A DNA stretch of 64,000 nucleotides from Bolinopsis microptera (GCF_026151205.1 NC_087082.1:3254001-3318000), one strand, 5' to 3'. Positions 10,890-20,487 are shown, counted from the stretch's first letter. Notes: generated by a model not told the origin, from the letters alone. Made by a program: numbers and translations.

Positions 10890-11281
10890 ATGAGTGACAC
10901 TAACAAGCTAACGCCTAACCACGCAGCCATTCTTGCAAATGCTTACAAGGATCGTGAGGATATCTTTTATAACAAAACAAGTGAGTTTTATGAAGTAAAG
11001 CAGAAATCCTTCATATCGACCTCGGGTTTTACTTGGTAAATTTTATAGCACTTCTTGGAAAAAATGTTTTATCACCTTGGGCATTTATCAATTATACAAT
11101 TAGTTGGTTAATCCACTTGCCCTGGGGGTAATTGCTTCAAGCTATTATATTGAAGCTCTTTCTCAAAAATTCTTTAATGCTAAATTACTTTTCCAACTCA
11201 GGGAGTGGTATCAACGCCCGATTCGAAATTATGGTTAATAGGGTGGAGGAGTTGAAGAAGAAATTTGAACGATTTAGCTAA
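10890..11281 (+). CDS. Two-exon gene for a 56-residue charged protein (putative)
   Basis: An ATG at 10890 opens MSDTNKLTPNHAAILANAYK and runs to a consensus donor (CAA/GTGAGT) after 10980. The next acceptor (CCAACTCAG) ends at 11201, and the phases (1 base plus 2 bases) join. The second exon (11202-11281) ends with a charged helix, NRVEELKKKFERFS, then TAA. The result is a small soluble protein with a coiled-coil-like tail. Strong splice signals and a preserved frame support a gene; I know no family. Its style (NAY motif, then a charged helix) recalls the 75-residue ORFs at 17-18.7 kb, but that is only an impression. Confidence 0.38.
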
Positions 11282-11368
11282 ATATCATGGTCATACTCAA
11301 TCACAGAAAGCTTCGAAACTGATGGAAACGATCTCTGATACAGACAACTAATCATATGATTCAACCAG

Positions 11369-11788
11369 GTGCCCCTGAGCAAGCGAGGCTACGGAAACAC
11401 GAGGCCATATGGGCCGGCATGTGCCCCTGGGCACAAACCCCGCCTTCGAACTTCTTTAAACCGGGATATCACCCTCTCGCCAGTCGCCATGCTGTGGCGG
11501 AAAACCCCATACATCCCTGTCCACGCATTCGTGTCCATAGCGGACCAGAACGAGATCAGAAAAGATCTCCTGGGGATCTGGAACCCCAAAAAACTATTGG
11601 AAAGGACTGAGACCATAGAAGCGGTCATGGAGAAGATTGAGAAGTTAATGCAAGAAACCATACAGGGGATAATGGAATTCCTGGTTGAGAATAAGAACGA
11701 CGTTATGTATCGACCCCTCTTTCGGGGGGGAAAATTCAAGATACACAAAGAGGCCATAAGATTGGCCATAAAGCTGACCACTTCATGA
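11369..11788 (+). CDS. Uncharacterised 139-codon exon-like ORF
   Basis: The frame begins directly after an acceptor-like TTCAACCAG and has no ATG at its start, so it looks like a downstream exon. The first half is basic with many Pro and Arg; the second half is helical and charged (LERTETIEAVMEKIEKLM, then IMEFLVENKND) and ends KLTTS, TGA. Base composition is less AT-rich than its surroundings, as expected for coding DNA. No catalytic or binding motif is visible and no upstream exon in matching phase was found. It may be part of an element ORF or a lineage-specific gene. Confidence 0.38.
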   Translation: MPLSKRGYGNTRPYGPACAPGHKPRLRTSLNRDITLSPVAMLWRKTPYIPVHAFVSIADQNEIRKDLLGIWNPKKLLERTETIEAVMEKIEKLMQETIQGIMEFLVENKNDVMYRPLFRGGKFKIHKEAIRLAIKLTTS

Positions 11789-12258
11789 ACTAAATAAAGT
11801 CAAAGAGGACAATGATTTGCTGACCGTAGTTAACTTAAATAATATTTCCACTTTGCTGTGGTGGACCGCCAACAGCAGGTGGGAGTGAGTCCTTTGTGAC
11901 ATATCCCTATATCAAAATAATTTAGTCCTTTGAGACATAATATCGTCTTTATGTTATGATATAACACTATTACTTTATGATATAACACTATTAATTTTAC
12001 TACCTTGGTGCAGTTATCAAAATGCGTCTATTCATTTCTTGAAAAATAAAAACCAAAAACAACATACGATTGCCAATATAGACAATTAAATCGGGTGATA
12101 CAATCCTAACATTATGTAAATGTACCTCAGATATATTGTGTATATGACAATCTTTTATGAAAAATAATGTAGATAACCTACCGAATTTCGGATATACAAT
12201 AGATATTTGAACTGTATTATAATATTTAAAGAATTTTCTACATAAGCCATTATTTCAG

Positions 12259-12433
12259 TCTGGATACCGACAAATTGAAAGCGACACAAAATTTCAAGGC
12301 TGCTCAGAAAGCAGTTTATATGAAAGAAAAGAGGAGACTCAGTGACGAGTTATTGGATAAACTTGACATCACTCCACGATCTAAAAGAAAGTACAAAGTC
12401 AAATACCAAAGTCAAATAGACTTTTGGGGATAA
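12259..12433 (+). CDS. Uncharacterised basic exon
   Basis: After an acceptor (TTATTTCAG, ending 12258) a frame of about 57 codons opens with LDTDKLKATQNFKAAQ and continues KEKRRLSDELLDKLDITP, then RSKRKYKVKY, ending at TAA 12431-12433. The composition is rich in Lys, Asp and Leu, as in a terminal exon of a small basic protein. It lies just upstream of the Tc1/mariner fragment but is not part of it. Confidence 0.3.
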
Positions 12434-12528
12434 GACTTAGCCCACAGGAAGCATAAAGTTCGAATATATCCGATATATTTGTTGTCACCGACCGACAAAA
12501 GGATGCATCTGGTGGACCATCTACGGGA

Positions 12529-12912
12529 GTGACCTTTGAGAACACTGTGGCTATAATAGTAGGATCTGTGGCAGACCACCCCAGGCAATCGACCAGAAGA
12601 CGTTCGGCCAATCTTGACATACCTAGGACGACTTTGCAACGCATTCTGAGGACTGAACTTAAACTGTACCCTTATCGCTGGACAGTTCACCACACTCTAC
12701 AGCCTCAGGATCCACCAGTTAGAGTACGCTTTGCTGACTGGTTCCTTCCGAAAGATGCCACAAACGAAGACTTTATCGGAAACATCTGGTGGACCGACGA
12801 AGCCAAGTTCTGCCGCCACGGTTCCGTTAACAGCCACAAATGTATATTGTATATAACATATGTATGTAAACATTTGTTATATATTTATTATAATATTTAT
12901 TACCGGTTTTGA
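12529..12912 (+). pseudogene. Tc1/mariner-like transposase fragment
   Basis: The frame reads HPRQSTRRRSANLDIPRTTL, a helix-turn-helix typical of IS630/Tc1/mariner transposases, then LKLYPYRWTVHHTLQP, VRVRFADWFL, and WWTDEAKFCRHGSVNSHK. In this family the Asp of the [WF]-[ST]-D-E-A-x-F block is the first catalytic acidic residue; here it is present. Immediately after GSVNSHK the sequence turns into AT repeats, and the second Asp and third acidic residue are missing. About one third of a transposase remains, so the copy is dead. No start Met fits the N terminus, so the 5' end is also lost. Confidence 0.75.
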
Positions 12913-12939
12913 TAGCGATGTCTGTTTTTAACTGACTCA
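12905..12939 (+). repeat. 35 bp direct repeat, copy 1
   Basis: GGTTTTGATAGCGATGTCTG and the next 15 bases recur exactly at 13419-13453. Each copy is preceded by AT-rich TTATATATTTGTTA runs. Confidence 0.7.
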
Positions 12940-13349
12940 ATAAGAGCATCGAAAAAGATAAAAGAGAGAAACGAGAAAGACGAGATGCTACAAAAACGCA
13001 AAGGATTGTAAATAAAATCCATTCTCAAGAAGAAAAACCGTGAGATTGAAGTCCTTATTTAAAATCGCAGAGTTTACCGCAGAGATGGATGATATGAAGT
13101 CAGACAATTTGAAGCTATAGAATTTGTTTTACTAATTCCTGACATCAGGTAGTTGAGGGAATCAAGGAAAAAGTTCCTGTGAGGTTCCGTAGAGACACTC
13201 TTAGAATCTATAGATGCTATAAAAGGGGATCGTTGCTAGCGTCGAAACTGTTTTAACCCTACCTTAGTCAGTTGAAAGTCTGATAGCATATGTTCTGTTT
13301 GATTTGACCAAACTAATGCCTTTCATTGCTTTATAAATGTACCGTTTTA

Positions 13350-13453
13350 TATATGTATCGGATATATCCGATATATTTGTTATATATTTGTTATATATTT
13401 GTTATGATATAAATTACAGGTTTTGATAGCGATGTCTGTTTTTAACTGACTCA
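13350..13453 (+). repeat. TTATATATTTG tandem repeat and 35 bp direct repeat, copy 2
   Basis: A palindrome ATCGGATATATCCGAT at about 13356-13371 leads into three to four units of TATATTTGTTA, followed by the second copy of the 35 bp repeat (13419-13453). The palindrome half GATATATCCGATATATTTGT also occurs near 12465, so parts of one degraded element seem scattered at 12.4-13.45 kb. Confidence 0.6.
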
Positions 13454-14295
13454 TTAAATTTGTAAAGTGTCACCACACTAAAGTTCTAACAATATTTCGT
13501 AAATTTAAAGAAAATAACGAAATAGTTTCGTTTTTATATCAAAATAAATATTGCTGGAGGACTAGGTGTCGAACCAGGGAAATGGAAATCATTAGACTAT
13601 GTAATGGAGTTGGTAAACAAGATCCTGTCTGCACACGTGGGTAAGTACGAAACATACGGAAGGCAGGTCATGTACCTAAGACTACTGAACCATAACTTCA
13701 ATAAGGCCATCAAGTAAGGAGATGGAGAAAGGGAGACACTGTGTCTGAAATTTAATACCCAAATATTTTTCTCCTTTGGTTGATCGAAACGACGAAACAG
13801 AAAGATGAAAATCACGCTTGATAGTACGAGCAGTTAGATCAAGTCAAATAATAATTAGAAGAAATTTTAAAGAAAATTATGAAACCGCCCTGAGGAATTC
13901 CAGATACCGTTAGAACGACTCAAACTAATGGCCGGAACATCAAGAGCCGGAACATAAATAAAGAAATAAGGAAAATCTGCCAAAATCTTAAGCTGTAAAC
14001 GAAAGGAGGGACACGTCACCAGATAAGTCGTATCAATCTGAGTTCGGGAAATGATTCTTACTACAGTAAGTACTTTAAGTAAGTACAGTACACACAAATC
14101 TAAGAAAAAACTTTTCTAGTATTGTTGGTAAATCTAGTGGTGTTCTTCGTGGTTGTTGTCCGTATGGAATTGTTTATATTCGCAAGTTTTTGTCCCTTCC
14201 TGAATCTGTGACGTCATACGTTACCACCTCTATGAAAATCTCCTGTACTTTTGCCTTTTCAGACATGACAGGAATAATAGTTATAATCTTGATAA
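13454..14295. other. No recognisable gene
   Basis: Short ORFs on both strands without domains. A candidate minus-strand frame at 13867-14097 has no support. Confidence 0.4.
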
Positions 14296-14342
14296 TAATA
14301 ATAATACTGATAATCCTGATTTCTTCTAGATCTTCAATAATA
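14296..14342 (+). repeat. 47 bp direct repeat, copy 1
   Basis: AATAATACTGATAATCCTGA and its continuation to TCTTCAATAATA recur at 14845-14891, bracketing the ORF at 14431-14850. Confidence 0.7.
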
Positions 14343-14430
14343 ACTTAAGTATCAAAAACTTGTTATTTGCAACAACTCTGTTCCTGACCAAAGTTGCAAA
14401 GAAAAAACATTAAACAAAATTACAAGAAAA

Positions 14431-14850
14431 ATGGATCCTATTCCACTTGAAGAACGTATTGAAAATTTGAAGACTATGGTTAAACCAATTAGTGAACCAA
14501 AAAATTTCAACTTTATTGATCCTGCAATTTTCATACAAAAGGCAACTGCAAAACATAATGAAATGAAAAAATATCCCCACAGGAGTTTTGATTTGACAGA
14601 TCAAACAAAGCTATCCTTTGATGATCCTTTCTTTAATACCCTCCATTTACAAAGTTTTGTCGCGGTGCACTGCATTGATGAAGCTGAAATTTGGTATCCT
14701 GCTAAAATAATATCTGTTTAGGAAAATAAAAACTGTCCTGATTGTTCCCCATTAGCTGTCTTTCATGGAGACTACATTATTTTTTATCCACATTATTTTC
14801 AGGTTCGATTTATGGCCAAGGTGGCGAACACAAACGATACATTTCAATAA
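14431..14850 (+). pseudogene. Uncharacterised ORF interrupted by one in-frame TAG
   Basis: A frame starts MDPIPLEERIENLKTMVKPI, is protein-like to SFVAVHCIDEAEIWYPAKII, stops at TAG 14719-14721, then stays open for 42 more codons (HGDYIIFYPHYFQVRFMAKV) to TAA at 14848-14850. The W-Y-P-A-K-I-I piece resembles a strand of a Tudor or SH3-like fold, but there is too little to call it. Either the TAG disabled a 139-residue protein, or the first 96 codons are the product, or an intron removes the stop. The 47 bp direct repeats around it suggest insertion or duplication. Confidence 0.35.
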
Positions 14851-14891
14851 TAATACTGATAATCCTGATTTCTTCTAGATCTTCAATAATA
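14845..14891 (+). repeat. 47 bp direct repeat, copy 2
   Basis: Second copy of the block at 14296-14342, overlapping the last bases of the interrupted ORF. Confidence 0.7.
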
Positions 14892-14921
14892 TATTGATTT
14901 TATTAATTAATTTTATCTGAT

Positions 14922-15179
14922 TTGTATAAAACAGGATATAGGAAAGCGGAATTTAGTTTCAAAACATGTGCGACTTCCAAGATAGACGCTAGCAAGTTAA
15001 ACCACACAACTGCTCACCCTATAAATAAATTGATTGGTAGATACATATTTTTAGACAGGTTTCATTTAAAGAATCACCACTCACTTGATAGACACATCTT
15101 AAAGGATTTTGATAATACTAATTTGGAGGGTTTTGTCAACACATTTCATTCAATATTAATTCAACTACATCAAATGTAA
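14922..15179 (+). CDS. Uncharacterised 85-codon ORF, source of part of the 715 bp unit
   Basis: The frame is rich in His, Lys and Phe (NKLIGRYIFLDRFHLKNHHS) and ends at TAA 15177-15179. An acceptor-like AAAACAG lies at its beginning and there is no convincing ATG start. Its 15081-15145 part (TAGACACATCTTA..GGGTTTTGTCAACACA) reappears, slightly shortened, in every copy of the 715 bp tandem unit, so this locus or a relative donated sequence to that array. Confidence 0.25.
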   Translation: MYKTGYRKAEFSFKTCATSKIDASKLNHTTAHPINKLIGRYIFLDRFHLKNHHSLDRHILKDFDNTNLEGFVNTFHSILIQLHQM

Positions 15180-15263
15180 ATGTAGGTACTTAGTCAGAAT
15201 TTTTATTTCATAACGCATAATTGTCATCCAAATATTCATTTCAGTAAGTTCATACAAATCAAC

Positions 15264-15716
15264 ATGGTTGCACCACACTCATCCCAAACGAAGAGGGCTC
15301 ACGATTTGACCCGGGACAAGTTTGTTGCCACAGTTCACAAGATTAACTCAAACAAGCTAACTGCCAAAGAACTTTTTCTTGTGTTCAAGCATGAAAATGG
15401 GGGCAAAGAAGCACAGTGTGCTTCACTATTGATGATAAGAAAGGTCTTCAACAAGAACAACCCTGTTGCTCCGTCATCAAAACTAGCCATGTTAATGGAA
15501 AGGGGGTTAGGCATGCCTAGAGGAAATCTGATCATGAATGTGATCAAGCTTGGCACGGAGCGCAGTATCACAAATATCACGGATATATACATCCGCATTA
15601 AATTTATTACTTATTACACTTGTCACCACAATAATATCATTAATAAAAAGTGGAAGAAGAAAATGGAAACATCGTGTGGTGTAGCTTGTGAAGTAGATGA
15701 GTTGGTTTTTTTGTGA
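15264..15716 (+). CDS. Uncharacterised 150-residue ORF fused to tandem-unit sequence
   Basis: An ATG at 15264 starts MVAPHSSQTKRAHDLTRDKF, then a basic region rich in Lys and Asn (NSNKLTAKELFLVFKHENGG) through MIRKVFNKNNPVAPSSK and LGMPRGNLIMNVIK. From codon ~93 onward the sequence is the same as the start of the 715 bp unit (16,873, 17,592 and 18,306) and probably is not native coding sequence. I recognise no domain. The first 90 residues look like real protein, possibly of a mobile element; the C terminus may be an accident of rearrangement. Confidence 0.33.
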   Translation: MVAPHSSQTKRAHDLTRDKFVATVHKINSNKLTAKELFLVFKHENGGKEAQCASLLMIRKVFNKNNPVAPSSKLAMLMERGLGMPRGNLIMNVIKLGTERSITNITDIYIRIKFITYYTCHHNNIINKKWKKKMETSCGVACEVDELVFL

Positions 15717-16165
15717 AATGGAGTTTAAAACAAGACCCCTCCTACACACGTGGGTCAGTCCTTCACCCCAGAAAGTACCAGAAACATCAGCAATTTTTAT
15801 ACAGCCTTAAGAAAAAAGTTGAAGACGAGATTAGAGTTAGCTTCTTTTGCAACTTTTTACAGTTCAACTGAGTTTGTTTTTCGACGATTTATCTTGTCGT
15901 ATATCCGACAGCTTAATTTATCTATATTCCTTTACAGCCGGTATTATACAAAGCATACTAAAAGGAATCCAATTTTATAAACTCAACATTCCACAAGGAG
16001 TGATATATTGTTACAGGGAACACAACACAAGGCTGCATATTGTTACTTCAACTTAAGTTATTGAGAATAAAATTTTCAATCTGTAGTCAGAAAAGCTGAC
16101 AAAGAATTCCTCCAAATTCAGGGGCGGCATTCGATCGAGAAAATAGAATATTAGTACAACTAGCG
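15717..16165. other. No recognisable gene
   Basis: Two overlapping frames of about 70 codons are open at 15750-16056, but neither shows a domain or splice signal that would support it. Confidence 0.35.
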
Positions 16166-16450
16166 ATGGCCGTCAAATGTGAGGTTTGTGGGTGTGAATA
16201 CGCCCAACAGGCCGGGTTATCCCGCCACAGAACTAGTTCTGGACATGGGAGAAAGACTTATGGACAGTTGTCCCACCATGTCCCACTTGTGGGAACCAGT
16301 TCCTCCGAACTGATGTCAAGAAGAGGCATATGGTTGGCTGTGCCGCCAGGACGGAGGGAAAGAGAGAGGTAAACAAGAAAAAACTTTCCAACTGCATGGC
16401 AGTTGAAACGACACATGGGAAACCACATGAAGATTAGGGTTTATTTTCTT
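16166..16450 (+). pseudogene. Zinc-finger protein relic, three fingers in shifted frames
   Basis: ATG 16166 opens a good C2H2 finger (KCEVCGCEYAQQAGLSRHRT, then SSGH: C-x2-C-x12-H-x5-H). A second finger follows in another frame at about 16277-16342 (CPTCGNQFLRTDVKKRHMVG, then C: C-x2-C-x12-H-x4-C). A third partial finger (FPTAWQLKRHMGNHMK) is at about 16389-16434. Spacing is right for a tandem finger array, so at least one indel has broken the frame between fingers 1 and 2. C2H2 arrays bind DNA; this could be a host gene remnant or an element-borne finger protein. An assembly indel would also give this picture. Confidence 0.5.
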
Positions 16451-17136
16451 ACCAGAAGTCTAGGAAAAAATAGATTTGAACCAGCTGCCTTAAAATCTAA
16501 TTCTGATGCTTTCGAAAATTGTGATGTGGGGTCTCTTATATTTGACCACCTATCAATTAAAACGGGAAAAGCCATCACTGTCGATGTTTTAACATATTGT
16601 TAATATAATAGACAGTACCCATTAAATGATTGTATGATTTATAATAATAAGTTAAATATAGTTAAAATTATTGAACATCATTATTGAATATCACTATTCT
16701 ATAATGTTTAATTCTTAAATTGTTGATTAACCAGCTATCATTCTGCCGAGCGTGGAAGTGTCCAACTAGAACTGGCAACTGCCAAAACTTGAAAGACACA
16801 TCTTAGGGATGTTGATAATACTAATTTAGAGGATTTTGTCAACACACAATCTGTTGAACAATAGAATCACAAGCTTGGCACGGAGCGCAGTATCACAAAT
16901 ATCATGGATATATACACACCCGCATTAAATTTATTACTTATTACACTTGTCACCACAATAATATCATTAATGAAAAGTGGAAGAAGAAAATGGAAACATT
17001 GTGTGGTGTAGCTTGTGAAGTAGATGAGTTGGTTTTTTTGTGTGAAATGGAGTTGTAATTTTCCGTTTACCTTTAAACACCTCCTTTTATTTTATTTTTC
17101 TAACCTTCTATCCCTCTTTTAGTTACATCTTGCTTC

Positions 17137-17364
17137 ATGGCTACTTCGCGAGACCTTTTAAAGGCAGTTTCATCACTTACTAACGCTTACACTGATGACC
17201 TACGCGAATTAGATGACCTGAAGAAAAGACTAAGAAGGGCGGAGAGAACGATTCGGGACCTTAGAGTGGAGATAGAATACATGGCAGAACAGGCAGCGAA
17301 CGTAGAAATACATATTGTTAATACAATAGACACAGTACCCATTGAACGATTTTATGATTTATAA
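17137..17364 (+). CDS. 75-residue coiled-coil protein, copy 1
   Basis: MATSRDLLKAVSSLTNAYTD starts a helix-rich, highly charged peptide whose middle (DDLKKRLRRAERTIRDLRVE) has heptad-like spacing of Leu/Ile, so a coiled coil is likely. It ends IERFYDL and TAA at 17362-17364. A perfect splice acceptor lies 16 bases before the ATG, so a non-coding or short coding 5' exon may exist. The frame is kept in copies 1 and 2 with one residue change (Arg to Thr after RDL). It has no recognised family; it could be a nucleocapsid-like ORF of an element or a lineage-specific gene. Confidence 0.45.
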   Translation: MATSRDLLKAVSSLTNAYTDDLRELDDLKKRLRRAERTIRDLRVEIEYMAEQAANVEIHIVNTIDTVPIERFYDL

Positions 17365-17851
17365 TAATAATTCAAATAGTTAAAATTATTGAACATCATT
17401 ATTGAATATCACTATTCTATAATGTTTAATTCTTAAAGTGTTGATTAACCAGCTATCATTCTGCTGAGCGTGGAAGTGTCCAACTAGAACCGGCAACTGC
17501 CAAAACTTGATAGACACATCTTAGGGATGTTGATAATACTAATTTGGAGGGTTTTGTCAACACACAATCTGTTGAACAATAGAATCACAAGCTTGGCACG
17601 GAGCGCAGTATCACAAATATCACGGATATATACACCCGCATTAAATTTAATACTTATTACACTTGTCACCACAATAATATCATTAATGAAAAGTGGAAGA
17701 AGAAAATGGAAAAATCGTGTGGTGTAGCTTGTGAAATAGATGAGTTGGTTTTTTGTGTGAAATGGAGTTGTAATTTTCCGTTTACCTTTAAACACCTCCT
17801 TTTATTTTATTTTTCTAACCTTCTATCCCTCTTTTAGTTACATCTTGCTTC

Positions 17852-18079
17852 ATGGCTACTTCGCGAGACCTTTTAAAGGCAGTTTCATCACTTACTAACG
17901 CTTACACTGATGACCTACGCGAATTAGATGACCTGAAGAAAAGACTACGAAGGGCGGAGAGAACGATTCGGGACCTTACAGTGGAGATAGAATACATGGC
18001 AGAACAGGCAGCGAACGTAGAAATACATATTGTTAATACAATAGACACAGTACCCATTGAACGATTTTATGATTTATAA
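17852..18079 (+). CDS. 75-residue coiled-coil protein, copy 2
   Basis: Same length and start as copy 1, with RDLTVE in place of RDLRVE; other nucleotide differences (such as CTAAGA to CTACGA) are silent or in flanks. It has the same upstream acceptor and the same IERFYDL end. Preservation of length here, in contrast to copy 3, is weak evidence that it is or recently was translated. Confidence 0.45.
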   Translation: MATSRDLLKAVSSLTNAYTDDLRELDDLKKRLRRAERTIRDLTVEIEYMAEQAANVEIHIVNTIDTVPIERFYDL

Positions 18080-18561
18080 TAATAATTCAAATAGTTAAAA
18101 TTATTGAACATCATTATTGAATATCACTATTCTATAATGTTTAATTCTTAAAGTGTTGATTAACCAGCTATCATTCTGCTGAGCGTGGAAGTGTCCAACT
18201 AGAACTGGCAACTGCCAAAACTTGATAGACACATCTTAGGGATGTTGATAATACTAATTTGGAGGGTTTTGTCAACACACAATCTGTTGAACAATAGAAT
18301 CACAAGCTTGGCACGGAGCGTAGTATCACAAATATCACGGATGTCGCATTAAATTTATTACTTATTACACTTGTCACCACAACAATATCATTAATGACGA
18401 GTGGAAGAAGAAAATGGAAAAATCGTGTGGTGTAGCTTGTGAAATAGATGAGTTGGTTTTTTTGTGTGAAATGGAGTTGTAATTTTCTGTTTACCTTTTA
18501 ACATCTCTCTTTTATTTTATTTTTCTAACCTTCTATCCCTCTTTTAGTTACATCTTGCTTC

Positions 18562-18756
18562 ATGGCTACTTCGCGAGACCTTTTAAAGGCAGTTTCATCA
18601 CTTACTAACGCTTACACTGATGACCTACGCGAATTAGATGACCTGAAGAAAAGACTACGAAGGGCGGAGAGAACGATTCGGGACCTTACAGTGGAGATAG
18701 AATACATGGCAGAACAAGCAGCGAACGTAGAAATACATATATTGTTAATACAATAG
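18562..18756 (+). pseudogene. 75-residue coiled-coil protein, copy 3, frameshifted at the 3' end
   Basis: Identical in protein to copy 2 up to the VEIHI motif. A two-base AT insertion (CATATATTG instead of CATATTG) then shifts the frame, and the ORF ends after ILLIQ, losing the last 14 residues. The coiled-coil part is intact, so the product might still fold. Confidence 0.5.
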
Positions 18757-18879
18757 ACACAGTACCCATTGAACGATTTTATGATTTATAATAATAATTT
18801 AAATAGTTAAAATTATTGAACATCATTATTGAATATCACTATTCTATAATGTTTAATTCTTAAAGTGTTGATTAACCAG

Positions 18880-19395
18880 CTATCATTCTGCTGAGCGTGG
18901 AAGTGTCCAACTAGAACTGGCAACTGCCAAAACGGCGATGTCTACAAGAATTTCGGAAAATGTATTGGAAGGAAAGTTAGGAAGGTTGATGGATCGATAA
19001 AAGTTCTGTTGATCTTCCTTTACACCTCCTTCGGAAGCCAACAATAAACAATTTTTAATTATATATTGTAAAAGTCTTATGAATTTTATTTTATTTTAAT
19101 AATTAATTTTTAAATTTGTTACAAACGCTTCATATAATGCGAGGAAGAAACGTATTGAGACCAGCTTTACTATTGCAATCAGAACAGAAACTGACTGTGG
19201 GAGACGGTTTTTACGGGCAGATAACCTTAGAGAACATACTCTGACACACTAGTGTAATTTGGTAAGCTGGCCAAAACGGTGATGTCTACAAGAATTTTAG
19301 CGGGAAATTTCTTCAAGTTCGAGTCAGGGAGAAAACTGACTGTGAAGATTGACATTTCAAGATTGTACTTGAAAAATGTCATGTTTTGATTTAAG
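18880..19395 (+). pseudogene. Two relic exons of the local duplicated gene family
   Basis: At about 18880-18999 one frame reads YHSAERGSVQLELATAKT, then AMSTRISENVLEGKLG to a TAA. At 19267-19389 another copy reads KTVMSTRILAGNFFKFESGR, then KLTVKIDISRLYLKN to TGA. The second keeps ATTTTAGCG where the copies at 21.4 and 22.7 kb have ATTTAGCG, so it shows the uninterrupted form of the family exon. The two differ after MSTRI and seem to be independent fragments. Confidence 0.4.
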
Positions 19396-19542
19396 CGAGT
19401 TTAAAATATCTGATTCGAAAGCGTTAATTTACAACAACAACAAAAGGTCCTATTGAAAAGGGTGTAAACGGTAGAACGGTTAAGCCACTTTGTCACCGAT
19501 AGCGGATAAGATTTCAAAGCTGCCCAAGCTCAACTTCCAGAA

Positions 19543-19851
19543 ATGGAGGGAGCATCTCACATCCTTAACATCTTGACATGTAAATCCTCACAGAGTAACA
19601 GCAGCTTGACATCCTCACAGAGTAACAGCAGCTTGACATCCTCACAGAGTAACAGCAGCTTGACATCCTCACAGAGTAACAGCAGCTTGACATCCTCACA
19701 GAGTAACAGCAGCTTGACATCCTCACAAAGTAACAGCAGCTTGACATCCTCACAGGGTAACAACATCTTGACATCCTCACAGAGTAACAGCAGCTTGACA
19801 TCCTCACAGAGTAACAGCAGCTTGCGCTTGTCACTACATGGATCTCCTTGA
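19543..19851 (+). CDS. Serine/glutamine-rich repeat ORF
   Basis: An ATG at 19543 starts MEGASHILNILTCK and runs through nine copies of SSQSNSSLT to a TGA. The repeat unit is 27 bp, so it keeps frame. One unit is altered (SSQGNNILT). Such low-complexity ORFs can be true disordered proteins or chance translations of a minisatellite; with no homologue known and all frames partly open, I rate it low. Confidence 0.28.
   Translation: MEGASHILNILTCKSSQSNSSLTSSQSNSSLTSSQSNSSLTSSQSNSSLTSSQSNSSLTSSQSNSSLTSSQGNNILTSSQSNSSLTSSQSNSSLRLSLHGSP
19587..19828 (+). repeat. 27 bp minisatellite, about nine copies
   Basis: The unit TCCTCACAGAGTAACAGCAG plus CTTGACA is repeated head to tail with almost no divergence except one unit near 19755, so recent expansion is likely. 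Because 27 is a multiple of three, both strands show repetitive ORFs. Confidence 0.95.
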
Positions 19852-20299
19852 GGAGGACCTAAGCATTTTACCGAGTTATTATAGAGTGTTCCCGTGCACC
19901 ATGGAGAAAGACTAGACAGAGTCTAAACGGATGTTAGAGTTGAAGCATTCGAGTGTGCACACGCCACGTTATTACGCGAATCATTACCGGGGAAGCTAAA
20001 CAAGGATGATGAGCAGGAACGGTAACTAAACAGACGGTAACTAAGCTTCTGTACAAATTATTGATTATATTGATCAGACTTCCACTGAAAATCATCGTCA
20101 GGCTCTTTCTGACCGAGAACTCTTCTGGATTAACCTGAAAGAACACGCTAATACGAAGAAATCTGACATTACTGTCGGTTTGTTTTGTGCTTGTTCTAAT
20201 GATGTCTTTCTATTCAGATTGAGGAGAAACATCCTGCAAACGTCTCTGCAAAGAGATTTTGCTTAAAATCCATAATCATGAAAATAGGAGCTCCGTGTT

Positions 20300-20480
20300 T
20301 TAACATATTGTTAATACAAGAGACACCGTACCCATTAAACGATTTTATGATTTATAATAATAAGTTAAATTATATAGTTAAAATTATTGAACATCATTAT
20401 TGAATATCACTATTCCATTAAGTTTAATATTTTAAAGTTTTGACTAACCAGACCCTACTTCAGCTATAATTCTGCCGAGC
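20300..20480 (+). repeat. Detached copy of the 715 bp unit spacer
   Basis: The stretch from TTTAACATATTGTTAATACA to CTGCCGAGCGTGGAAG repeats the spacer of the 16.6-18.9 kb array, with an altered middle (TTTTGACTAACCAGACCCTA). It forms the left flank of the 156 bp array. The variant middle is shared with 21.3 and 22.6 kb. Confidence 0.65.
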
Positions 20481-20487
20481 GTGGAAG

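Larger units (their letters stand above)
16611..18935 (+). repeat. Tandem array of a ~715 bp unit, three copies plus a partial fourth
   Basis: Unit starts (GACACAGTACCC or GACAGTACCC) are at 16611, 17329, 18044 and 18756, giving periods of 718, 715 and 712 bp. Each unit holds, in order, an AT-rich spacer, a CAGCTATCATTCTGC..GGCAACTGCC block, the TTGATAGACACATCTTA block, the AAGCTTGGCACGGAGCG block, a pyrimidine-rich acceptor (CTATCCCTCTTTTAG) and the 75-residue ORF. The units differ by a few per cent. The fourth copy ends after GGCAACTGCCAAAAC. Truncated relatives of the spacer lie at 20300-20480. Confidence 0.9.

Noticed and set aside
11389-11781. 130-codon minus-strand ORF opposite the exon-like ORF at 11369
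   Set aside because: The plus frame has better composition, an acceptor at its beginning and a charged helical end; the minus frame looks like its complement.
15335-15749. Minus-strand ORFs opposite 15264-15716 and the same in the 715 bp units
   Set aside because: They follow the repeat unit and change with it; no domain or splice signal.
19557-19834. Minus-strand ORFs LLLLCEDVK... and CCYSVRMSS...
   Set aside because: Shadows of the 27 bp minisatellite.
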